A DNA stretch of 16,004 nucleotides from Flavobacteriales bacterium (GTDB lineage: Bacteria; Bacteroidota; Bacteroidia; Flavobacteriales_D; Sanyastnellaceae), in NCBI GenBank assembly GCA_947464885.1, contig CANHYZ010000012.1, positions 1 to 16,004 of the forward strand, written 5' to 3'. The translations under genes were made by a program, and so were the position numbers. The notes beneath the pieces are model-generated. The model saw nothing but the letters and a program-made list of their open reading frames with translations, was not told where the DNA came from and did not search any database. This document shows positions 1 to 5,625 of this stretch, in pieces (the stretch's first letter is position 1; the number at the start of each line of letters is the position of its first letter).

Positions 1-731
1 TCGCTGCCTTCCACTTCATTGAGGATAAACGCTTCGCCGATTTGCGGAACGAGCGCGTTGGAAACGATGAAATAATCGAGACGCCAGCCCACGTTCTTTG
101 CGCGCGAGTTGAAGCGTGCGCTCCACCAGCTGTACTTCACGGTGTCGGGGTGGAAATGGCGGAAAGTATCGGTGAAGCCGTCTTTGAGAATGGCCGACAG
201 TCCGTCAATTTCTTGCTGCGTGTAGCCTGCCGATTTGTTGTAATTCGATTTGGGATTCGCCAGGTCGATGGGTTGGTGTGCCACGTTCATATCGCCGCAC
301 CAGATGACGGGCTTTTTCTTTTCGAGTGCTTTGAGATGTGCGAGCATCGCAACATCCCACGTTTGGCGGTAATCCAATTTCACCAGTTCAGCTCCGCTGT
401 TGGGCACATAGGTATTCACAACAAAGAACTTTTCAAACTCCATGGTGATGGTCCTGCCATGCGTGTCGTGATCGGCAATGCCGAAACCGTAATTCACGCT
501 CAGCGGCTTGTGGCGGGTAATGATGGCTGTGCCGCTGTAACCGGCTTTTTCCGATGCGCTTGAATACACCTCGTATCCTTCCAGTCCGAACAGCGCTTCA
601 CGCACCTGATCATTGTTGGCTTTGGTTTCTTGCAGGCACAGGATATCGGGATTCATCTTTGCGATAGAATCGAAAAGGCCTTTTTTGACGATGGCACGCA
701 CGCCGTTAACATTGAAGGATACCAGTTTCAT
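1..731 (-). CDS. xth: exodeoxyribonuclease III (AP endonuclease family), 3'-truncated by window edge
   Basis: DNA-repair nuclease of the exonuclease III / AP endonuclease family, cytoplasmic. It cleaves at abasic sites and degrades duplex DNA 3'->5' using a metal ion. Reading the minus strand from the ATG at 731 gives an open frame to the window edge (about 243 residues), starting MKLVSFNVNGVRAIV. Family motifs are visible: the N-terminal asparagine (FNVNG), the metal-binding glutamate in LQETK (about residue 35), the active-site GDMNVAH (about 148-154) followed by IDL, and WWSARFNS..NVGWRLDYF (about 203-222). Family members are about 250-260 residues, so only the tail is missing. That tail should carry the SDH(C/A)P motif with the catalytic histidine. 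The gene diverges from the secreted-protein gene at 774 with only 42 bases between the start codons. Identity is near certain; I cannot tell whether the 3' end is intact. Confidence 0.95.
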   Translation of the reverse strand, partial: MKLVSFNVNGVRAIVKKGLFDSIAKMNPDILCLQETKANNDQVREALFGLEGYEVYSSASEKAGYSGTAIITRHKPLSVNYGFGIADHDTHGRTITMEFEKFFVVNTYVPNSGAELVKLDYRQTWDVAMLAHLKALEKKKPVIWCGDMNVAHQPIDLANPKSNYNKSAGYTQQEIDGLSAILKDGFTDTFRHFHPDTVKYSWWSARFNSRAKNVGWRLDYFIVSNALVPQIGEAFILNEVEGS

Positions 732-743
732 GAGTTACTTTTG
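712..743 (+). promoter_or_regulatory. candidate Bacteroidota-type promoter for the secreted protein gene at 774
   Basis: TTG at 712-714, 21 bases, then TACTTTTG at 736-743, an exact fit to the Bacteroidota -7 consensus TAnnTTTG with a -33-like TTG. It lies 30 bases before the ATG at 774. It overlaps the first codons of the divergent xth gene, so the two genes share very little regulatory space. The consensus is established for Bacteroides/Flavobacterium; use of this copy is inferred. Confidence 0.5.
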
Positions 744-773
744 AGCGGCCAAAGAACGGAATAAAAACGCAGT

Positions 774-2039
774 ATGAGTTCACACATTTTACACAGGTTT
801 TGCTCGAGGCACGTGCTGTTTTCGTTTTGCGTCCTCCTTTTGTCTGTCATGGATTTTAGGCTCACTGCCCAACAAGCCATGCCGAAATCTTTGAAGATCT
901 ATCCGGAGCTTGAGGGACATTGGTTTTTGGATGGGCAATTGAAGTTTGGATGCGAGGTGACTTATGCTAACGGCGGCAGGCGTCGCACGCCCGGCTATCT
1001 CAACGGGAATCTCCCTTGGCGATATTTTGTTTGTGAGAGTGAGCAAGCAACGTTTTTGGGGGATGAAGCCCTGGTCGATTTATTCAAGGTTTGTCGCAAC
1101 AATAACACCCTGTTGATTAAGGCTTATTTGCTCGGTTATCCTTCGGTTAAGGGGGAGTTCGAAATTAAGATACCGCCATTGCAAAGCATAGGTGTTTTTA
1201 TTCCATCCGATGTTCGTCCGCGCTACGGTAAAATCATTGAGCCTTATGTCGATTTAAACTGGGCCAATGGCGCCGGTTATACGTTTCGGTTATCGGATGA
1301 ACGTGCCTTGATTCCTGCTGATAGTGTTCACTTTTTCTTTAATGAAGAGCGCGTCTATGATGGGCGGGTGAAGCTTCCTGAGTTTAATCTGCAAGAGCCT
1401 CATGTTTTTTCACTGTCGGTCCTATGGCCCGGCAAGCCGTGGCTGCATGATGTGCAGGTTTATCCCTATTCGGGAAAGGACCACGAAGTGTGGACGTTTG
1501 AGGCAGCCGATGGAAGTGCGGGAAAGGATCAAACGACCGCACCAAGGGGCATGGATGGAGCAGAGGGCTATCACGGATTGCCTGGAGCAGATGCCGCTGA
1601 AGTGAAGGTTGATGTAGGTTGGACCGATGACAAGTCTAAACTGGTTGTTGTGGCTAACAACGGCTTTGATTCCTTTCGTGATGAGTTTTCACCCGATGAG
1701 TTTTCACTGGAAATTATCGCTAGAGGTGGCGATGGAGGCAATGGTGGAAGAGGAGGTGAAGGCGGCGCTGCGCCAATGGATGACCCTTATCGTGCGGGCA
1801 TTGGCGGCAAAGGCGGAAGAGGCGGCCGGGGAGGGAAAGGCGCATTGGTAACCATTACGGCATCTCCCGATGCTGAGGCGTTTATCCCCTGCATCATTGT
1901 CGATACATCGGAGGGCAAACCGGGCAAACCGGGAGGTGGAGGCAAAGGCGGAATCTTTTCAAACGGTTACGGTCCTACAACGCTGCCCGAACTGCTTTTT
2001 CCATCGCGTAATTATGATGGTGAGCCGGGCGATGAATGA
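774..2039 (+). CDS. secreted protein with collagen-like Gly-X-Y segments, function unknown
   Basis: 421 residues; I do not recognise a named family. The N-terminus is basic and then hydrophobic (residues 11-25, ending near TAQQ at 31-34), which reads as a signal peptide. Residues about 35-250 are a mixed, beta-rich-looking domain with few cysteines. Glycine-repeat segments follow: five Gly-X-Y triplets at 259-273 (GMD GAE GYH GLP GAD), five Gly-Gly-X triplets at 318-332, a second Gly-Gly-X run at 344-357 with K and R in the third place, and GKPGKPGGGGKGG at 381-393. An ordinary stretch at 274-317 separates the first from the second. No T9SS sorting domain is visible, so it may be periplasmic or exported another way. 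The start at 774 is the only one that keeps the signal peptide and sits 30 bases after a TAnnTTTG box. The 3' end overlaps the convergent acyltransferase gene by 28 bases. That it is secreted is likely; a structural or adhesive role is only inference. Confidence 0.8.
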   Translation: MSSHILHRFCSRHVLFSFCVLLLSVMDFRLTAQQAMPKSLKIYPELEGHWFLDGQLKFGCEVTYANGGRRRTPGYLNGNLPWRYFVCESEQATFLGDEALVDLFKVCRNNNTLLIKAYLLGYPSVKGEFEIKIPPLQSIGVFIPSDVRPRYGKIIEPYVDLNWANGAGYTFRLSDERALIPADSVHFFFNEERVYDGRVKLPEFNLQEPHVFSLSVLWPGKPWLHDVQVYPYSGKDHEVWTFEAADGSAGKDQTTAPRGMDGAEGYHGLPGADAAEVKVDVGWTDDKSKLVVVANNGFDSFRDEFSPDEFSLEIIARGGDGGNGGRGGEGGAAPMDDPYRAGIGGKGGRGGRGGKGALVTITASPDAEAFIPCIIVDTSEGKPGKPGGGGKGGIFSNGYGPTTLPELLFPSRNYDGEPGDE

Positions 2040-3067
2040 CGTCCGAGTCGCATGAAGTATTGCTCGAAGTATCGATAGACAAAGTAGGACAGAGCAATGG
2101 AGATTGCCATGGGAACGATGAGTTGAATGGCACGGGGAAATGCTATTCCCGATGATTCGGCTGAGTGAAAAAGAAAAGCCCACACCGTAAAAACAAGAGG
2201 ATGCAACAGGTAAAGCGAATAACTGCTTTCACCGAGAAACTTGAAAAACGTATGCAGCAAGCCGGGCAATTGCAGCGATGATTTGTATGCTCCCAAGCAG
2301 AGCATCAGCGATGCAATCGTAAAAATCCATCGGTTGTTTCCCTCGACCAGCGACACGGCGTTTCCTCTTGCCGGGGTGGCTATAAAGAGGATAATTCCGC
2401 AGGCCATAATCAGCAGGCTTACGATCCGATTAACAGCAACAGTCTTGGTGAGGTAACCGAGGATACACCCGAAAATAAAGAAGGCTAACTGATTGAGCGG
2501 ATTCACATAAACATGCCATTGGTCCTGAAGTTTCACCCAGGGGTTGATGGCGACATAGGCGTAGTAACTGTGAAGTGCTGCTGTAATCAAGGCAATGGAA
2601 GCCATCCATATCGGTTTGCGCACACTTGCCAGCGCTATGATTGGAAACAAGGTATAGAACACGAGCTCATTACCGATGGACCAAACGCCGGTTGAGAAAT
2701 AGACATGCCAACGGAAAAAACCAAACAAGCCCGTGAGATTCAGGATAAGGTCGGTCACATTCGGGAGCTTTTGTGAAAGGATAATTGCACCAAACGTGGC
2801 TAGCCAAAGCAAAGGGAAAATGCGGTAAATGCGTTTTTTGAAAAAAATGCTCTGGGAGAATGAGCGAGTGGCGAAGGCCGGCTGGTAGACGTGGTAAAGT
2901 GTGAGTCCGCTGAGCACGTAAAATATTGCCACGCCGTACACGCCAACACGTCCCATAAATTGATCGGATGTGAACACACCATCAACCCACAGGAGATAAT
3001 GGTAGATCATGATCCCAAAGGCGCAAAGGCCCCTTAAATAATCCAGTGAATACAGGCGTGTGTTCAT
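2012..3067 (-). CDS. membrane acyltransferase, OafA/YrhL-like (acyltransferase family 3)
   Basis: 351-residue integral membrane protein of the acyltransferase 3 family. These proteins transfer acetyl or other acyl groups to sugars of O-antigen, capsule, exopolysaccharide or peptidoglycan at the inner membrane. The family's N-terminal signature is present: SLDYLRGLCAFGIMIYHYL at residues 7-25, with the conserved arginine (R12) and histidine (H23). About ten hydrophobic segments follow, and the usual late motif GESSYSLYLLHPLVF appears near residue 280. The start ATG is 2 bases after the cutC stop codon, so translation is probably coupled to cutC. The frame ends inside the convergent secreted-protein gene (28-base overlap). 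It is the last gene of the five-gene minus-strand cluster that begins near 7500. Given the upstream nucleotide-sugar genes, a surface-glycan acylation role is a reasonable inference; the acceptor is unknown. Confidence 0.88.
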   Translation of the reverse strand: MNTRLYSLDYLRGLCAFGIMIYHYLLWVDGVFTSDQFMGRVGVYGVAIFYVLSGLTLYHVYQPAFATRSFSQSIFFKKRIYRIFPLLWLATFGAIILSQKLPNVTDLILNLTGLFGFFRWHVYFSTGVWSIGNELVFYTLFPIIALASVRKPIWMASIALITAALHSYYAYVAINPWVKLQDQWHVYVNPLNQLAFFIFGCILGYLTKTVAVNRIVSLLIMACGIILFIATPARGNAVSLVEGNNRWIFTIASLMLCLGAYKSSLQLPGLLHTFFKFLGESSYSLYLLHPLVFTVWAFLFHSAESSGIAFPRAIQLIVPMAISIALSYFVYRYFEQYFMRLGRHSSPGSPS

Positions 3068-3069
3068 GC

Positions 3070-3777
3070 TTATGGCCTGTATGCTACACGGGCAATAGCT
3101 GCAGCGGAGGTCTCAAACCAATCCATTTCAAATAGGGTGGATGGCATGGTAGAATTTTTGGGTACACGTCCGCTGAGGTGATACTCGGTTAGTTGCGGAT
3201 CGAAGATCTGCGCGAAGGTCTCGGGCTTGATGCCTCCGCCCGGCATAATGCGAATCTTGCCGTGGGCAGCCTCGTGCATGGCGAGAATAGTTTCTTTCCC
3301 TTCAGGTCCTGACTTCTTGCCACCGGAGGTGAGGATACGCTCGCAACCGCAAGAAGCAATCTGATTTACGGCCTCAATCAAGTTCGGAGTACAATCTACA
3401 GCGCGGTGAAAGGTTACCGGTATTTTGCCGCAATGCGCTACCAGTTCGCTTGTGAGCGAGGTGTCTATGAATCCGCGGCTAGTGAGCGCACCGAAAACAA
3501 ATCCATCAGCACCGGATGCACCGAGCAAATCGATTTCGCGCTTCATGACTTCCACTTCTTCTTTGCTGTAGGTGAAATCGCCCTCACGCGGACGAATCAT
3601 GACATAGACCGGAATGGCAATGTGGCGCTTGACGACTTCCAGGAGTCCCGAGCTAGGCGTGATGCCTGCGGCCCCCAGGGCTGAGCAAAGCTCTATGCGG
3701 CCTGCTCCACCTTGTTCAGCCTCAACGCAGGAGTGAACAGTGGAGGCAACAACTTCGATGAGATAGGGTGTGGCCAT
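3070..3777 (-). CDS. cutC: CutC family protein
   Basis: 235-residue TIM-barrel protein of the CutC family, named for copper homeostasis in E. coli, although its biochemical activity remains unsettled. Family motifs are clear: GRIELCSALGAAGITPS (26-42), MIRPREGDFTYS (60-71), TFHRAVD (122-128), CERILTSGG (145-153) and IMPGGGI (177-183). Length matches the family (about 240-250), so it looks complete. The protein has no signal peptide and should be cytoplasmic. Its ATG lies 6 bases after the stop of the WbpB-like gene and its stop is 2 bases before the acyltransferase ATG, so it is embedded in an operon of surface-sugar genes. That neighbourhood offers no copper-related partner (no P-type ATPase, CopZ or metal regulator in view). 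Family assignment is firm; a copper role here is not supported by context. Confidence 0.93.
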   Translation of the reverse strand: MATPYLIEVVASTVHSCVEAEQGGAGRIELCSALGAAGITPSSGLLEVVKRHIAIPVYVMIRPREGDFTYSKEEVEVMKREIDLLGASGADGFVFGALTSRGFIDTSLTSELVAHCGKIPVTFHRAVDCTPNLIEAVNQIASCGCERILTSGGKKSGPEGKETILAMHEAAHGKIRIMPGGGIKPETFAQIFDPQLTEYHLSGRVPKNSTMPSTLFEMDWFETSAAAIARVAYRP

Positions 3778-3783
3778 CGTACA

Positions 3784-4809
3784 TCAGGATTTACGGTTGG
3801 GCTGGCGCAGCGCGTAGATGCGCTCGATGATGTCAACCACTTTCAATCCTTCCAAGGCATTGGTAGTAATGGTCGAATGTCCTTGAATGGTTTCAACTAC
3901 ATTTTGAATCACGTAGTGATGGTTGTTAGCTGAACCTTTATAGTGGCCGTAATCGTTGGCCGGATTGGTCGGCGCTAATTCCGGCATGGTGTAGCCGTCG
4001 ATGTGACAGTATTCAACTTTATCCATGTACTGTCCGCCGACTTTCACGCTGCCTTTGCTACCGATGATGGTGAGGCTGCTTTCCAAGTTCGTATCCCATA
4101 CGGCAGTGGAGTAATTGATGGCACCCATACCACCATTGACGAATTTGAAATTCACGAAACCGCTGTCTTCGAATTCTGTAGAATGCGGGTGAGTAAAGTC
4201 GTTGAACTTGGCCTGGATATCGGTGATGTCGCCAAATAGCCAATACATGATGTCGATGAAATGCGAGAACTGCGTAAACAATGTTCCACCATCCAAATCC
4301 TGTTGGCCTTTCCAGCCGCCTTTCTTATAGTATCGATCGTCGCGGTTCCAGTAGCAGTTAAGTTGCACCATGAAGATGTCGCCAACGATTTTTTCACTCA
4401 CGATTTCTTTCAGCCACGCTGAAGGTGGTGAGAATCTATTTTGCATCACACAAAAGACTTGTCGGTGCATTTGCAGCGCTTTGTAGATGAGTGCTTCGCA
4501 ATCTAGTTTGTGCAGCGCCATCGGTTTTTCACACACCACATGCTTACCGGCATTCAACGCCGCCATAGCATGTTCGGCATGAAAGCCGTTGGGCGAACAC
4601 ACGTTCACGACTTCAATTTCGGGATGTGCCTTCAACATCTCTTCATGGTTGGTATAGAACGGCACGTCGAGATCTGTTAATCCAATTTCCGAAGGATTGA
4701 GTACATCGCATACCGCAATCAAGTTGCTGGCGTCATTGCGTCGAACCATTTCAGCGTGTCGCTTTCCGATATGTCCTTGGCCGATAACGGCAAAATTTAC
4801 TTTACTCAT
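3784..4809 (-). CDS. wbpB: Gfo/Idh/MocA oxidoreductase, WbpB/WlbA-like UDP-sugar 3-dehydrogenase
   Basis: 341-residue NAD-dependent oxidoreductase. The Rossmann fold begins VNFAVIGQGHIGKRHAEM (GxGxxG at 10-15). The Gfo/Idh/MocA catalytic motif CEKPMALH is at 93-100 (K95), and the second catalytic region is FSHFIDIMYWLFG at 181-193 (H183). The segment NRFSPP (124-129) and WKG..DLDGGTLFTQFSHF are characteristic of WbpB/WlbA, which oxidises C3 of UDP-N-acetylglucosaminuronic acid on the way to UDP-2,3-diacetamido-2,3-dideoxyglucuronic acid. The neighbouring upstream gene encodes the WbpD-type N-acetyltransferase of the same route, which supports this. The open frame runs 44 codons further upstream to 4941, but that stretch is only the translated palindromic repeat array. 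MSKVNF at 4809 is the natural family start. The gap to cutC is 6 bases. Family certain; exact substrate probable. Confidence 0.88.
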   Translation of the reverse strand: MSKVNFAVIGQGHIGKRHAEMVRRNDASNLIAVCDVLNPSEIGLTDLDVPFYTNHEEMLKAHPEIEVVNVCSPNGFHAEHAMAALNAGKHVVCEKPMALHKLDCEALIYKALQMHRQVFCVMQNRFSPPSAWLKEIVSEKIVGDIFMVQLNCYWNRDDRYYKKGGWKGQQDLDGGTLFTQFSHFIDIMYWLFGDITDIQAKFNDFTHPHSTEFEDSGFVNFKFVNGGMGAINYSTAVWDTNLESSLTIIGSKGSVKVGGQYMDKVEYCHIDGYTMPELAPTNPANDYGHYKGSANNHHYVIQNVVETIQGHSTITTNALEGLKVVDIIERIYALRQPNRKS

Positions 4810-4823
4810 TTTTTTTGTATTTT

Positions 4824-4976
4824 GAACGCACAGCGGTGAGTCCTTACTGCCTATATATGGACGCACAGCAGTGCGTTTGTTTTGGACGCACAGCAGTGCG
4901 TCTGTTTTGGACGCACAGCAGTGCGTTTGTTTTGGACGCACAGCAGTGCTTTTGTTTTGGACGCACAGCAGTGCGT
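4824..4976. repeat. tandem palindromic repeat array, 25-bp period
   Basis: Four head-to-tail 25-bp units (starting 4859, 4884, 4909 and 4934) follow the pattern GGACGCACAGCAGTGCGT plus a T-rich linker (TTGTTTT, TCTGTTTT and similar). A final copy at 4959-4978 lacks the linker and reads GGACGCACAGCAGTGCGTCC, an 8-bp perfect stem with an AGCA loop. A degenerate copy lies at 4824-4841 (GAACGCACAGCGGTGAGT). The units differ by one or two bases, so they are recent duplicates. Read on the plus strand, each unit is a hairpin followed by a T-rich run, which resembles an intrinsic terminator. The array fills most of the 185-base gap between the wbpD-like and wbpB-like genes. It resembles REP-type intergenic palindromes; no transposase is nearby. 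Confidence 0.9.
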
Positions 4977-4982
4977 CCCTAC

Positions 4983-5006
4983 AATCCTATAATCCTACAA
5001 TCCTAC
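4983..5006. repeat. short tandem repeat, three 8-bp units (AATCCTAY)
   Basis: Three direct copies, AATCCTAT, AATCCTAC and AATCCTAC, immediately beside the palindromic array. On the minus strand this tract supplies the last three sense codons (GTA GGA TTG) and the TAG stop of the WbpD-like gene, so the repeat has grown into, or defined, the 3' end of that coding region. Confidence 0.8.
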
Positions 5007-5579
5007 CTTCCTCACGGCCCCGTCCTTCAACTCGTATCGTTCTCCCGTTTCCGGGCATTGGGCCATTCCGTCGGGGTCGAAATTGAGCTGATGTCCGTTT
5101 TCACTCATCCAACCGCGCTGACGGGCCGGGTTTCCTACCCAAAGGCTGTAGGGCGGAATGTTTTTGGTGACCACTGCGCCTGCACCAATGAATGCGAAGG
5201 CTCCGATGTCGTGTCCGCAAACAATCGTTGCATTCGCTCCGATGCTTGCGCCTTTTCCGACATGCGTTTTCACGTATTCGTTTTTGCGGTTAACGGCACT
5301 GCGTGGATTGATCACATTGGTGAACACCATGGATGGCCCCAGGAATACATCATCATCGCACGTGACGCCCGTGTAAATGGATACGTTGTTCTGGATTTTC
5401 ACATTCCTTCCCAATACGACTTCCGGAGAGATGACCACATTTTGTCCGATGTTACAGTTTTCTCCAATGGTGCACTTGGGCATAATGTGAGAAAAGTGCC
5501 AGATTTTGGTGCCCTGACCTATCTGACATCCTTCATCGATGACAGCGGTTGGATGGGCGAAGTACGCTGATTCTTGCAT
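4995..5579 (-). CDS. wbpD: WbpD/WlbB-like UDP-3-amino-glucuronate N-acetyltransferase
   Basis: 194-residue left-handed beta-helix acyltransferase. Hexapeptide turns run from about residue 12 (AVIDEGCQIGQGTKIWHFSHI) to about 150. The highly diagnostic block KIQNNVSIYTGV (61-72) leads to GPSMVFTNVINPRS (81-94), then GASIGANATIVCG (110-122), IGAGAVVTKNIPPY (131-144) and VGNPARQRGWMSE (148-160). A C-terminal cysteine module CPETGERYELKDG closes it. These segments match WbpD/WlbB, which acetylates the 3-amino group of UDP-2-acetamido-3-amino-2,3-dideoxyglucuronic acid with acetyl-CoA. The ATG at 5579 is 46 bases after the stop of the FlaA1-like gene. The stop lies inside a short tandem repeat, and the palindromic array then separates it from its pathway partner, the WbpB-like gene. 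The aminotransferase that should act between them (WbpE) is absent from the window. Confidence in family is high. Confidence 0.92.
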   Translation of the reverse strand: MQESAYFAHPTAVIDEGCQIGQGTKIWHFSHIMPKCTIGENCNIGQNVVISPEVVLGRNVKIQNNVSIYTGVTCDDDVFLGPSMVFTNVINPRSAVNRKNEYVKTHVGKGASIGANATIVCGHDIGAFAFIGAGAVVTKNIPPYSLWVGNPARQRGWMSENGHQLNFDPDGMAQCPETGERYELKDGAVRKVGL

Positions 5580-5625
5580 GGTGATTAATGGTGGTCAAAA
5601 GTAATGGATTCGATGCTGATGAGCG

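Noticed and set aside
42..563. 173-residue plus-strand frame
   Set aside because: It is the complement of the exonuclease III gene, whose minus-strand frame carries all the family motifs.
4810..4941. N-terminal extension of the WbpB-like protein
   Set aside because: These 44 codons are read-through of the palindromic array; the family start MSKVNFAVIGQG is at 4809.
4859..4978. CRISPR array
   Set aside because: The units abut with only a T-rich linker and no unique spacers, and no cas gene is present.
4815..5570. 251-residue plus-strand open frame across the repeat array
   Set aside because: It is antisense to the well-supported WbpD-like gene and its first part is just the translated 25-bp repeat.
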